DNA of 64,000 bases from Sediminibacterium sp. (GCF_019264485.1 NZ_JAHVAA010000008.1:1-64000); one strand, 5' to 3'. Positions 44,060 through 53,176 are shown, counted from the first letter of the stretch. Notes: generated by a model not told the origin, from the sequence alone. A program made the numbers and translations.

Positions 44060-45709
44060 ATGCGCATCAGGATCAGCCATCTTATTTTTTGCAGTTTGTT
44101 TTTATGCCTGGGGGTCTTTGGCAAAACGCAAACCAGTAATCTTCCTGCTACAGACACTACAAAACCTGTAACAGGTAAGCTATTGGAGCCACTGAGTGCG
44201 GCACGCAACAACCTCAGGAAAATTGATTCGCTGAACCAGTTTATTTCTTATGCGGGTAATGTGATCATGAAGCAGGACAAAACCCTGTTTTATGCAGACA
44301 GTGTGGTACTCAACCCCGTTACCAATATACTGGAAGCGTTTGGTAATGTTCATATCAATGATGCAGACAGTGTGCATACTTATGCGCAATACCTTAAATA
44401 CCTTGCAAAAGATAAAAAAGCTTTTCTCAAAAGAAGGGTACGCCTCACCGATGGTAAAAGTACCCTCACCACCGATGAACTGGAATACGATGTAACCGTA
44501 AAAATTGGTACCTACCTGAAAGGCGGTAAAGTGGTGAATGAAAAAACAACACTTACCAGTACCGAAGGTTATTACTATGGCGATACCAGGGATATTTATT
44601 TCAAACGAAAAGTGGTGTTGATCAACCCAGATTATCGCATCAATACAGATACCCTGCAATACAATACCGATACAGAGATTGCCACATTTACGAGTCCAAC
44701 TACTATTCGTAACGATAAAAAACTGGTCATCAAAACAAGAGATGGTTTTTATGACCTGAAAAACAAACGTGCCCAATTGTTCAAACGTTCTGTAATTGAT
44801 GACAGTACGTATACCATGACGGCTGATGAAATGGCTTTGGACAGCATCAGTGGTTTGGGTGAGTTCAGGGGTAATGCGGTTTATCGGGGTAAAGATTCTG
44901 CCAAGGGGTTCGACCTGATTGCCAATAATATTAAAACCAACAATAAACGAAACTCATTGCTGGCTACACAGAGTCCTTTATTATTATTGAAACAGGATCG
45001 TGATTCCATTTATATTGCTGCCGATACTTTTTATTCGGCCAAACTATCCGACCTGCTGAAAATAAAACCGGTTCCGAGGGTGAGAGACAGCATCGATTTT
45101 ATTTTTTCGCCCGACAGCACCAGAGAAGACAGTACCGATAAATATTTTGAAGCTTATTACAATGTGAAAATTTATTCCGATTCCATGCAAAGCGTGGGCG
45201 ATAGTTTGTTTTATGCTTTAAAAGATTCTGTATTTCGCATATTCAAACAACCCGTAGTGTGGGCACAGGAAAACCAGGTAAGTGGCGATACCATTTATAT
45301 GTACCTGAAGAATAGTAAACCGGAAAGATTATATGTATTTGAGAATGCAATGGCTTTGAGTAAGGTAGACAGTTCCATGTATTTTAACCAGGTGAAGGGT
45401 AATACCATCAATGCTTATTTTGATACCACGGGTCAGATTAATTTCCTGCGGGCAAAAGGCAATTCGGAAAATGTGTATTATGGTGTGGATGAACAGAAAA
45501 ATTTTATCGGGGTGAATAAAAACAGTTCCGATGTTATTGAAATACGTTTCGACAATGGCAAACCCAAACGTGTGGTATTGATCAATGCTGTAGACGGAAC
45601 CATGTACCCGATGCGGCAGGTAAACCATGAAGATTTAAAATTGCGTAATTTCAGGTGGCTCGATAACCGAAGACCCAAGAGCAGGTTTGATATTCTTTCG
45701 GGTCAATAA
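44060..45709 (+). CDS. OstA/LptA-like LPS transport protein
   Basis: A 549-residue periplasmic protein with signal peptide (LIFCSLFLCLGVFGKT). Residues 60-240 form an OstA beta-jelly-roll (FISYAGNVIMKQDKTLFYADSVVLNPVTNILEAFGNVHIN, LTTDELEYDVTVKIGTYLKGG, GYYYGDTRDIYFKRKVVL), as in LptA, the bridge carrying LPS to LptD. Further repeats of the same kind fill the rest. It lies in the same neighbourhood as lptD and mlaD, which supports a glycolipid-transport role. It starts two bases after the MCE stop. Confidence 0.85.
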   Translation: MRIRISHLIFCSLFLCLGVFGKTQTSNLPATDTTKPVTGKLLEPLSAARNNLRKIDSLNQFISYAGNVIMKQDKTLFYADSVVLNPVTNILEAFGNVHINDADSVHTYAQYLKYLAKDKKAFLKRRVRLTDGKSTLTTDELEYDVTVKIGTYLKGGKVVNEKTTLTSTEGYYYGDTRDIYFKRKVVLINPDYRINTDTLQYNTDTEIATFTSPTTIRNDKKLVIKTRDGFYDLKNKRAQLFKRSVIDDSTYTMTADEMALDSISGLGEFRGNAVYRGKDSAKGFDLIANNIKTNNKRNSLLATQSPLLLLKQDRDSIYIAADTFYSAKLSDLLKIKPVPRVRDSIDFIFSPDSTREDSTDKYFEAYYNVKIYSDSMQSVGDSLFYALKDSVFRIFKQPVVWAQENQVSGDTIYMYLKNSKPERLYVFENAMALSKVDSSMYFNQVKGNTINAYFDTTGQINFLRAKGNSENVYYGVDEQKNFIGVNKNSSDVIEIRFDNGKPKRVVLINAVDGTMYPMRQVNHEDLKLRNFRWLDNRRPKSRFDILSGQ

Positions 45710-45740
45710 CTATCCTCTGTATAATCTGTAAATTGCAAGT

Positions 45741-46937
45741 ATGATCTTACCAAAGTTTGTGCATACCCGTTTATTGCATCCTTTAAAACAGTTTATTCAC
45801 GACAGCCGTGCAATAGGTATTATTTTATTGGCATGCACTGCAGTATCGCTGATTGCTGCCAACTGGGGCAGTTGGGGCGAAGCGTACAGATCTATGTGGC
45901 ATATTTCTTTTGACGGGAGTGCCGGGCATCATGCACACCTGGGTTTTTTATCATTACCCAATTCTCCCCTGCTGGTTATTAACGATGCCCTGATGGCATT
46001 GTTTTTTTTCCTTGCGGGTATGGAAATTAAAAGAGAGCTGGTTTGCGGAGAACTGGCATCCATCAAAAAATCTGCCCTTCCCGTAATTGGTGCAGTAGGT
46101 GGTATGCTGGTACCTGCCTTATTGTTTGGTTTGTTTAACAAGGGCACTGCTTATATGGAAGGATGGGCTGTTCCTACAGCCACAGATATTGCCTTTACGT
46201 TGGGAATAGCTTCACTTTTAGGAAACCGTGTACCCGTAGCGCTTAAAATATTTCTCACCGCCCTCGCCATCATCGATGATCTCGGCGCTATTGTGGTGAT
46301 TGCCTTATTCTATGGCGGTGAAATTGTATTCGGGTATTTGATAGGTGTTATTGCCATAGTGGCTCTTTTATGGTTCATGAACAAAAGAAAAATGCCTTTT
46401 GGCTGGTTGCACTGGTTATTGGGTCTTGTGCTCTGGTATTGTATGTTTAACTCGGGTATCCATGCAACAGTGGCTGGTGTAATTTTTGCATTTATGGTAC
46501 CTGTTCCAAAACTGGAAGAGCTGGAGCTCAAATTCCATACCCCTGTTTATTTTATCGTGATGCCCATTTTCGCGCTGGCCAATACTGCCATCGGCATTCC
46601 TGAAAACAGTTTACAGGCTTTAAACAGCACCCTGAGCTGGGGAATCATAATCGGGCTCTGTATTGGTAAACCATTGGGTATTACCACCGCCTGCTACCTG
46701 CTGGTATCGCGAAAACTGGCCGAACTGCCCTCTGGTACAAACTGGTATAAAATGATTGGTGGCGGGCTACTGGCAGGCATCGGTTTTACCATGAGCATAT
46801 TCATCTCCACACTGGCTTTTACCGATACCAAAGACCAGGACATTGCAAAAATATCCGTCCTCCTCGCCTCTTTGATTGCTATGCTGAGTGGGTATGTGTG
46901 GCTGAAGAGAAAAGGAAAACAGAAGAATATTGAATAA
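45741..46937 (+). CDS. nhaA: Na+/H+ antiporter NhaA
   Basis: Inner-membrane antiporter exchanging Na+ or Li+ for H+, 398 residues with about 12 TM segments. The core is LTALAIIDDLGAIVVIALFY near residue 180 (the Asp pair of the ion site), and the crossed-helix region includes WAVPTATDIAFTLGIASLLG (the TDIAF motif). VTGAVGGMLVPAL-like PVIGAVGGMLVPALLF is also typical. It follows OstA by 31 bases on the same strand but is functionally separate. Confidence 0.97.
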   Translation: MILPKFVHTRLLHPLKQFIHDSRAIGIILLACTAVSLIAANWGSWGEAYRSMWHISFDGSAGHHAHLGFLSLPNSPLLVINDALMALFFFLAGMEIKRELVCGELASIKKSALPVIGAVGGMLVPALLFGLFNKGTAYMEGWAVPTATDIAFTLGIASLLGNRVPVALKIFLTALAIIDDLGAIVVIALFYGGEIVFGYLIGVIAIVALLWFMNKRKMPFGWLHWLLGLVLWYCMFNSGIHATVAGVIFAFMVPVPKLEELELKFHTPVYFIVMPIFALANTAIGIPENSLQALNSTLSWGIIIGLCIGKPLGITTACYLLVSRKLAELPSGTNWYKMIGGGLLAGIGFTMSIFISTLAFTDTKDQDIAKISVLLASLIAMLSGYVWLKRKGKQKNIE

Positions 46938-47004
46938 TGAATATCGAATATCCAAGGAAGTACTATCACTTCGTCATTCATTATTCATTATTCAACATTC
47001 TTCT
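46921..47004. terminator. Inverted repeat between convergent nhaA and prfB
   Basis: About 23-base arms, AGAAGAATATTGAATAATGA.. (46921-46943) and its near-complement at 46982-47004, with a 38-base spacer. The left arm overlaps the nhaA stop; the right arm is next to the prfB stop. Confidence 0.6.
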
Positions 47005-47010
47005 GTTCTT

Positions 47011-48097
47011 TCAGCTTTCTTTCTCCATCATCAGATACGCTTTGATAAAGCCATCGATTTCTCCGTCCATTACCGGGCCTACATTGCCTACTTCGTAATC
47101 GGTGCGGTGGTCTTTGATCATTTTATAGGGATGGAATACATAGCTCCTGATCTGGCTGCCCCATTCTATTTTTTTCTTGTTGGCATTGGTGGCATTCATG
47201 GCTTCCTGGCGTTTGCGTAATTCTTCTTCATACAAACGGCTCTTGAGCATTTTCATGGCCAGTTCGCGGTTTTCTCCCTGTGTACGTGCCTGCTGACATT
47301 CTACAATAAAGCCGCTGGGAATATGTTTCAGGCGTACAGCCGTTTCTACTTTATTTACATTTTGTCCGCCACTGCCACCACTTCTGTAAAATGCCCATTC
47401 AAGATCGCTGGGGTTTACATTAATTTCAATACTGTCATCAATCAATGGGTACACAAATACCGATGCAAATGAAGTATGACGTCGGGCATTACTGTCAAAG
47501 GGTGAAATACGAACCAGTCTGTGTACACCGCTTTCTGCTTTTAAAAAGCCATAAGCGAAATCGCCATCGAACTGAAGTGTGGCGCTTTTTATACCGGCAC
47601 CATCTCCTTCCTGGAAATCGAGTTCAGTTACTTTCCAGCCCTGTTTCTCACCGTACATACGATACATACGGAGCAGCATTTCTGCCCAGTCCTGGCTTTC
47701 TGTTCCACCAGCGCCTGAATTAATCTGTACAATACCCGGCAATTCATCTTCGGGTTTATTGAGTGTGCTTTTGAATTCTGCATCTTCAATATTCTTCAAT
47801 GCATTTTCATAAGCCAGTTTTGTTTCTTCTTCCGTTGCATCACCTCCTTTCCAGAAATCGAACAATACGGCAAAATCTTCCACAGATGATTCCACCTGTT
47901 TGTACAGACGGAGCCAGTATTCATTCACTTTAATTTCTTTCATGATGGCCGTGGCGCGTGCATTATCATCCCAGAAGCCAGGCGAAAGAGAGAGTTGCCG
48001 ATCAGTGTCTACTTTATAGTTCCTGTTATCGACGTCAAAGAAACCTCCTCAGGACAACTACACGGTCCCTTAAAATTTTAATTTGTTCTTGTGTCAT
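47011..48097 (-). CDS. prfB: Peptide chain release factor 2, with programmed +1 frameshift
   Basis: RF2 of 361 residues, reading UGA and UAA stops. The large zero-shift frame (47011-47943) starts only inside the gene; the true start is the ATG at 48097. The first 20 codons end CTT TGA C (48040-48034). A shift of plus one at CTT skips the TGA and continues with Asp into the rest. The SPF stop-recognition tripeptide is RISPFDSN, and the GGQ motif is GSGGQNVNK. Rising RF2 lowers shifting, giving autoregulation. Confidence 0.97.
48034..48049 (-). promoter_or_regulatory. prfB programmed frameshift site
   Basis: AGGAGG-TTT-CTT-TGA-C on the minus strand: a Shine-Dalgarno-like AGGAGG three bases ahead of the slippery CTT and the in-frame UGA. 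The layout matches the classic RF2 site of E. coli (AGGGGG-TAT-CTT-TGA-C). Confidence 0.95.
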
Positions 48098-48110
48098 AGA
48101 TTAATTTTTT

Positions 48111-48169
48111 GATGTCAGATGTCAGATCTCAGATTTGAAAAATAAATCTGAGATCTGACATCTGACATC
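48111..48169 (-). terminator. Perfect 26-bp inverted repeat after rnpB
   Basis: Arms of 26 bases at 48111-48136 and 48144-48169 are perfectly complementary around a seven-base loop (AAAAAT-rich). They are built from GATGTCAGATGTCAGATCTC. On the minus strand the hairpin lies between the rnpB 3' end and the prfB start, so it would terminate rnpB, and it lies in the leader region of prfB. Confidence 0.7.
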
Positions 48170-48182
48170 CAACATTTAAAAA

Positions 48183-48555
48183 CCATAAGCCTCATAAGCC
48201 GGATTCTGTTCTTATACCATCATTTATCTGGCCTCAACATTACTGTTGCGATCTTGCTGCCTACCCTGGAACCCTCCCGACCGATGGTCGGGATCGGACG
48301 AGCCGCCCTCAATGATTCCTATACATGGCATTACAGCACCCAAGGTTTACCCGCTCTTACTGTTACCAGTAAAAACCGTGAGCTCTTACCTCACATTTTC
48401 ACCCTTACCCCTACATTGCTGCAGAGACGGTTATTTTCTGTGGCACTATCTCGTCCCGATCAGATCGGGAGCCGGCTGTTCACCGGTGGGTTGCCCTTTG
48501 CTGTCCGGACTTTCCTCTCCGATGTAATCGGAGCGATGGTTCGGGCTTATAGAAA
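48183..48555 (-). ncRNA. rnpB: RNase P RNA, type A
   Basis: Catalytic RNA of tRNA 5' processing, about 370 bases. Conserved blocks read in order on the minus strand: GAGGAAAGTCCGGAC (near 48515-48500), ACAGAAAATAACCG, AGGGTGAAAATGTGAGG then AAGAGCTCAC, and ACAGAATCCGGCTTATGA (48190s). The ends pair as P1 (ATAAGCC with GGCTTAT). Three hairpins are capped by palindromes of CCCGAT-N3-ATCGGG type at 48276-48292, 48455-48469 and 48517-48533 (the last with CTCCGAT/ATCGGAG arms). The exact 5' and 3' ends are estimates from P1 pairing. Confidence 0.95.
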
Positions 48556-48591
48556 GGCAAAGGTAGTTGAAAAAGGTGGAGACCTGAGAAT

Positions 48592-48665
48592 TCAAAAGTC
48601 AAAATTCAAAAGTCAAAAAAACGCAACATTCTTTTGAATTTTGACTTTTGGTTTTTGACTTTTGA
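48592..48665 (-). terminator. Inverted repeat between the Smr gene and rnpB
   Basis: TCAAAAGTCAAAATTCAAAA.. (48592-48612) pairs over 20 bases with a copy at 48631-48650, and further TTTTTGACTTTTGA follows. It lies just past the stop of the gene at 48672 on the minus strand and likely ends that transcript before rnpB. Confidence 0.6.
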
Positions 48666-48671
48666 TTTACC

Positions 48672-49700
48672 CTAATATTGAAAGAAAATCTCCGTCGCCC
48701 CATATCCAAAACGAGGATCGTACTGGTTGATGAAATTTTTTACTTCGCGTTTGGTTTTGAGGATATCGTGTATTTCTTCGCGAAGACGCCCCGTTCCTAC
48801 TCCGTGTATTACGATGAGGGTGGGTTGCCGGTGAGCCACTGCCAGGTCGAACCATTTTTCAAATTCCGATAGCTGGATACCGATGATTTCGATATTGCTT
48901 AGTTTTTCAAAATCATTGCTCAGCTTTTCAATATGCAGATCCACGACTGAACGGGCGGGTGGCAGGTGTTGGCGTGCTTTGGATGCATCGTAGATTTTAT
49001 AGCCCTTGCCCGATAACTTTGAAAGGTCTACATAATCTTCTTCTGTTTTATCCGGATAGGTATCAAACAACTTGTATGAAATAGTAGGTTCATTGTTCTC
49101 TTTCATCGCTTCAATACGCTGAAACAGTTGCCTGGGCTTTAGTTTAAGTTGTGTTTCGTAGTGAGCCGCTTTCTTTTTTTCGGGTTGCAGCAATGAAAAA
49201 TCAATAGAAAAAGAAGGACTGTCGTTCACCGCTTCAAAGGCTATATCATGCAGGTAAAAATCATGAAAGCCCTGCACCTGGGTGCTTAGTTCAAAATTAA
49301 GTTCCTGTGAGAAGAACTGTTTGTATACCAACTGGTAAGGCTGTGGGGTTTTGTTAACCAGGTGTACTTTCAGCAACTCTACTATTTCATCATTAAAATC
49401 ATCCAGTGAAAATTTCGGGATAAAGGATAACCATACACCATCTGCTACCTGTATCTGATTGGGCTTGGGTTTTTCTTTGGGAACCTGGTCTATATACTGT
49501 TTGGGTGTTGTTTTCTTTTCTTCCGGCTGTTTCTTTTTGGTGAACCGATAGAAATAAGGGAAATCGATCTGGTCCATATAAGCAGGAAATTTCACTCCTC
49601 TTACTTCAATCAGCACCATTTTATCGTTGATGAGCTCAATTACTTTTCCCTCTTCATTGCTGTGTAATACAATGATCTCGTCTCCTACCTGGTATTTCAT
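48672..49700 (-). CDS. DUF2027 plus Smr domain protein (MutS2 Smr-like)
   Basis: A 342-residue protein. The N-terminal 70 residues have the DUF2027-type beta start (YQVGDEIIVLHSNEEGKVIELINDKMVLIEV). A central linker carries ERFDLY-poor, Lys and Gln-rich sequence (KKKQPEEKKTTPKQ). The last 85 residues are an Smr domain: VVDLHIEKL, IHGVGTGRLREEIHDIL and DPRFGYGATEIFFQY, with the H-G-x-G motif of Smr nucleases. It is a candidate RNA/DNA endonuclease or nucleic-acid binder. A TATTTTTG element (49712-49705) four bases before the ATG suggests a leaderless mRNA. Confidence 0.85.
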   Translation of the reverse strand: MKYQVGDEIIVLHSNEEGKVIELINDKMVLIEVRGVKFPAYMDQIDFPYFYRFTKKKQPEEKKTTPKQYIDQVPKEKPKPNQIQVADGVWLSFIPKFSLDDFNDEIVELLKVHLVNKTPQPYQLVYKQFFSQELNFELSTQVQGFHDFYLHDIAFEAVNDSPSFSIDFSLLQPEKKKAAHYETQLKLKPRQLFQRIEAMKENNEPTISYKLFDTYPDKTEEDYVDLSKLSGKGYKIYDASKARQHLPPARSVVDLHIEKLSNDFEKLSNIEIIGIQLSEFEKWFDLAVAHRQPTLIVIHGVGTGRLREEIHDILKTKREVKNFINQYDPRFGYGATEIFFQY

Positions 49701-49704
49701 GCCG

Positions 49705-49712
49705 CAAAAATA
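49705..49712 (-). promoter_or_regulatory. Promoter -7 element of the Smr gene
   Basis: TATTTTTG on the minus strand matches TAnnTTTG and ends four bases before the ATG at 49700, so the mRNA would start near the start codon. The -33 box is weak. Confidence 0.45.
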
Positions 49713-49766
49713 CGGATTAGGTTATTTAGTCTCTAAAGAATAACAGATTCGTATTACTCAATAAAA

Positions 49767-49816
49767 TAGCCACAGATTCACAGATTATTAAATACAAATC
49801 TGTGAATCTGTGGCTA
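49767..49816. terminator. Perfect 20-bp inverted repeat after the APC permease gene
   Basis: TAGCCACAGATTCACAGATT (49767-49786) and its exact complement (49797-49816) flank a ten-base loop. It lies 26 bases past the stop of the minus-strand gene at 49842. Confidence 0.7.
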
Positions 49817-49841
49817 AAAATTCCTTACTAAGAGAAAAAGA

Positions 49842-51551
49842 TTAAGCTGTTTCAGGAGTATTTAATATACTGTTTTTACGACCATAAAAGAAGTAAATCA
49901 ACAATCCAAGTGTCATCCACATAAAGAACCAGGCCCAGCTTAGCGCTGGTATTTCAATCATCAGGTATGAGCAGGTAAATACGCCCATGATGGGTATAAA
50001 AGAATAATTGCGCATAAAAGTGAGTACACTCAATACAATGGTAATGATTACGAATACAATAAACAGTATTTCCTGGTAACCCTCTGTTGTCAGGTTATTA
50101 ATCGCCAGCTGTAATCTTTCCCTGGTAAGAAAAATAAATGTGAGTGTTAATGCCGGGATAATCCATTTACCATTGATATAGGGCAGGCTGAACTTACCCG
50201 GTTCTTTTTTCACAGGTGGTAAGAGCAATACACCTCCCGATACCAATACAAAGGCAAATAGAGTACCTATGCTGGTGAGATCGGTCATGATACCTGCTTC
50301 AATAAACAAAGCACCGGCTGCTACAATGATACCTGTTACGATGGATGCAAAAACAGGCGTATTGTATTTAGGATGTATTTTCTGAAAACGTTTAGGTAAT
50401 AATCCATCACGGCTCATGCTCATCCATATACGCGGCTGTCCTAACTGGAACACAAGCATTACAGATGTGGTAGCTACTACTGCACTGATGGATACGATTT
50501 TTTCAATCCAGGGTGCCCTGTTTTCAAATACAAATGCCAGTGGATCATTTACGTCTTTAAAATTGGCATAGTTCTCGATTCCGGTTAGTACCAGTGCGAT
50601 AAGGATGTATAGAACGGTACAAATAACGAGTGAATAAATCATTCCCTTCGGTAAATCGCGTTGGGGGTCTTTACACTCTTCTGCTGTGGTTGATATGGCA
50701 TCAAACCCTATATAGGCATAGAATACGGCAGATACCCCTTTCAGTACCCCGGTAAGCCCATTGGGCATAAAGGGTCTCCAGTTATTGGTATCCACAAAAA
50801 ATGCACCGGCAATAATGACAAATATGATAACCGCCACTTTGAAGATCACCATGGCGTTGGCTGTCTTTTTACTTTCTTTGATACCGATGATGGTGATCCA
50901 GGTGATCAATGCCACTACCATAAATGCCGGCAGGTTGAAAAATATATGCATGCCACCGATTACAGGAGCACTGTTATATGCATTTATGGCAAAGCGATAG
51001 GATTCTAATTGTGTGGGATCGGTTATATTACCGGCAGCCATTGCATTGGTAGCTGTTGTAAAGGCATTGGATGCAGTTAATGGATCTACCAGCAACCAGT
51101 CGGGTAAATGAATATTGAAAATATGTACCAGCAGGTTATTGAAATAGCCACTCCAGGATATCGCTACTACAATGTTTCCGATTGCATATTCGAGTATGAG
51201 CGCCCATCCGATGATCCAGGCGATCAGTTCACCAAAAGTAACATAGGAATAGGTATAAGCACTTCCAGCAACAGGCACCCTGCTGGCAAATTCAGCATAA
51301 CAAAGCGCAGAGAACCCACAGGTAATGGCTGTAATAACAAATAACAGAGAGATACCCGGTCCGCCATCATAAGCAGCGCCGCCAATGGTGGAAAACACAC
51401 CGGCACCCACTACTGCAGCAATACCCATATAAGTGAGGTCGCGTACACCCAATACTTTTTTCAGTCCGGTGCCATGTGCATCTGAATGACCGGCTGCTGC
51501 GTCAGCCGTAATTTTATCGAGTGATTTTTTTCTGAAAAGAGAACCTGGCAT
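49842..51551 (-). CDS. APC-family amino acid permease
   Basis: A 569-residue membrane transporter with about 12-14 TM helices. The APC opening is GVRDLTYMGIAAVVGAGVFSTIGGAAYDGGPGISLLF (G-x-G-V-F unwound TM1), then CYAEFASRVPVAGSAYTYSYVTFGE (TM3). FYAYIGFDAISTTAEECKDPQRDLPKGMIYSLV is the TM6-TM7 region typical of cationic amino acid carriers (CAT/YfnA-like). Residues 190-240 are an uncommon insert (AYNSAPVIGGMHIF). Substrate inferred to be an amino acid. Confidence 0.88.
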   Translation of the reverse strand: MPGSLFRKKSLDKITADAAAGHSDAHGTGLKKVLGVRDLTYMGIAAVVGAGVFSTIGGAAYDGGPGISLLFVITAITCGFSALCYAEFASRVPVAGSAYTYSYVTFGELIAWIIGWALILEYAIGNIVVAISWSGYFNNLLVHIFNIHLPDWLLVDPLTASNAFTTATNAMAAGNITDPTQLESYRFAINAYNSAPVIGGMHIFFNLPAFMVVALITWITIIGIKESKKTANAMVIFKVAVIIFVIIAGAFFVDTNNWRPFMPNGLTGVLKGVSAVFYAYIGFDAISTTAEECKDPQRDLPKGMIYSLVICTVLYILIALVLTGIENYANFKDVNDPLAFVFENRAPWIEKIVSISAVVATTSVMLVFQLGQPRIWMSMSRDGLLPKRFQKIHPKYNTPVFASIVTGIIVAAGALFIEAGIMTDLTSIGTLFAFVLVSGGVLLLPPVKKEPGKFSLPYINGKWIIPALTLTFIFLTRERLQLAINNLTTEGYQEILFIVFVIITIVLSVLTFMRNYSFIPIMGVFTCSYLMIEIPALSWAWFFMWMTLGLLIYFFYGRKNSILNTPETA

Positions 51552-51621
51552 GCTGGTTGGTTTTGGTGATGATAGATTCGTTATTTACAAGTTGAACAGG
51601 TGACAAGATAATTCAATCCGG

Positions 51622-52587
51622 CTAATATTCTCGCTGTATGAGAAAATTGGCCAGTTCCTGTAAAGGCTGTTTACGAACGGCTCTTACGGCAATGGCTTCG
51701 AGGTGTTCCAGTGCAGTTTGCAGGTATTTATCTTTAAGTTCCCTGGCCCATTCATCAATATTACAGGCACGGAATATTGCGAGTACTTTTTCTACTTTAT
51801 CAATGGGATTTTGCTGCATCAGTTGTTCCAGTTCTTTTCGCTGTTCGGGTGTTGCCACTTCCAATGCATGTAAGAGCAGAAATGTTTTTTTATTCTGCCG
51901 GATATCTCCGCCTACATCTTTACCGAATTTTTCAGGGTCTCCAAAAGCATCCAGGTAATCATCCTGCACCTGGAAGGCAATACCTAAGTTTTTTCCGAAA
52001 TCGTATAGATGCCTGCAATTACCTTCGCTGGCACCGCCGATGATGGCTCCCATTTCCAGACTGGCGGCCAGTAATACCGAAGTTTTCAGGCTGATCATTT
52101 CTATATATGCATCAAGTGAAACGGCTTCCAGTTTTTCGAAATCCATATCCAATTGCTGTCCCTCACAAACTTGTCTTGCGGTTGTATTAAAAAGGTTGAG
52201 AATGCGATGCAGGTATTGTGGATTGATTTTATTCAGGTATTCATATGCTTTAATGAGCATTACATCACCCGCGAGCAATGCAGTACTTTCTCCATAGCGG
52301 ATATGTACTGTTTCCATCCCCCTGCGTAATGGGGCCTGATCCATGATATCGTCGTGGATCAGTGTGAAATTGTGAAATAATTCTACGGCTGTTGCCAGTT
52401 GCCACGTATCGGCATGAATATCATCGAAGAGTTCATTGCCCATCAGGCACATAACCGGACGGATTCTTTTTCCACCCCATGACAGAAAATATTCATTGGG
52501 TTCATACAAACTGGAAGGCTGCTCCGGAAAATGCCTGACTGTAAAATGATTCCCGAAATCTGTTACTAAATCTTTAAAACTGTGCAT
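51622..52587 (-). CDS. Polyprenyl (trans-isoprenyl) diphosphate synthase
   Basis: Head-to-tail prenyl transferase extending isopentenyl units, 321 residues. The first aspartate-rich motif is LIHDDIMDQAPLRRG near residue 96 (DDxxD) and the second is FQVQDDYLDAFGD near 217. KKTFLLLHALE is a C-terminal landmark. Two small residues before the first motif (FHNFTLIHDD) suggest mid-length chains such as farnesyl or geranylgeranyl diphosphate, but chain length is uncertain. Confidence 0.93.
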   Translation of the reverse strand: MHSFKDLVTDFGNHFTVRHFPEQPSSLYEPNEYFLSWGGKRIRPVMCLMGNELFDDIHADTWQLATAVELFHNFTLIHDDIMDQAPLRRGMETVHIRYGESTALLAGDVMLIKAYEYLNKINPQYLHRILNLFNTTARQVCEGQQLDMDFEKLEAVSLDAYIEMISLKTSVLLAASLEMGAIIGGASEGNCRHLYDFGKNLGIAFQVQDDYLDAFGDPEKFGKDVGGDIRQNKKTFLLLHALEVATPEQRKELEQLMQQNPIDKVEKVLAIFRACNIDEWARELKDKYLQTALEHLEAIAVRAVRKQPLQELANFLIQREY

Positions 52588-52653
52588 AATACAAACCTAA
52601 ATATAAAAGCAAAAGCAACCTTAACTATTCCTTCCAGATTAGCAGGATTATTT

Positions 52654-52670
52654 TTGGCACGATTTTATCT
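52654..52670 (+). promoter_or_regulatory. Candidate sigma-54 promoter
   Basis: TTGGCACG-ATTT-TATCT has an exact -24 box and a weak -12 box against TTGGCACG-N4-TTGCT. The start codon of the small outer-membrane-type gene follows 20 bases later. No enhancer-binding protein site was identified. Confidence 0.42.
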
Positions 52671-52690
52671 AATTAGAGAAAAACACTGTT

Positions 52691-53167
52691 ATGAAAAGAA
52701 TAATCCTGTTAACCCTGATTGTTTTTACTGCTACTGCTGCCATGGCGCAGAGTACAGGTTCTACCTACAAAACCGCGCTGGGTGTGAAAGTGTACCCGGG
52801 TGCCATTAGTGTAAAACATTTTGTGAAAAGTAATGCCGCCGTTGAAGGACTGGGCTATATTTCAAATGATGGTTTCCGCTTAACGGGTTTGTATGAATAC
52901 CATGGCGATTTTACCGGCGTAGACGGACTCAAATGGTATGTGGGTGGTGGTGCTCACCTTGGTTTGTGGAGCGACAGCTGGCGCAACCGTTATCCTACCC
53001 GAAACGATGGTCTGGCCATTGGTGTGGATGGTGTGCTGGGTGTTGATTACAAAATAAAAGGCGCCCCGCTTAACATCAGCTTCGACTGGCAACCCTCTTT
53101 CAACTTTATCGGCTACAACTATTTTGAAGGTGGCTGGGGAGGCATCGGGATAAGGTTTACGTTTTAA
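52691..53167 (+). CDS. Small outer-membrane beta-barrel-type protein
   Basis: A 158-residue protein with a signal peptide (IILLTLIVFTATAAMAQ). The rest is alternating aromatic/aliphatic strand sequence (STYKTALGVKVYPGAISVKHF, GLTGLYEYHGDF, LKWYVGGGAHLGLW, GGIGIRFTF), ending in F, as expected of an eight-strand barrel. No named family is recognised. Confidence 0.7.
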   Translation: MKRIILLTLIVFTATAAMAQSTGSTYKTALGVKVYPGAISVKHFVKSNAAVEGLGYISNDGFRLTGLYEYHGDFTGVDGLKWYVGGGAHLGLWSDSWRNRYPTRNDGLAIGVDGVLGVDYKIKGAPLNISFDWQPSFNFIGYNYFEGGWGGIGIRFTF

Positions 53168-53176
53168 ACAGAAGAA

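Noticed and set aside
44180..44776. 198-codon minus-strand frame inside the OstA-like gene
   Set aside because: It lies fully antisense to a gene with a clear signal peptide and domain; composition is hydrophobic-Cys-rich as in shadow frames.
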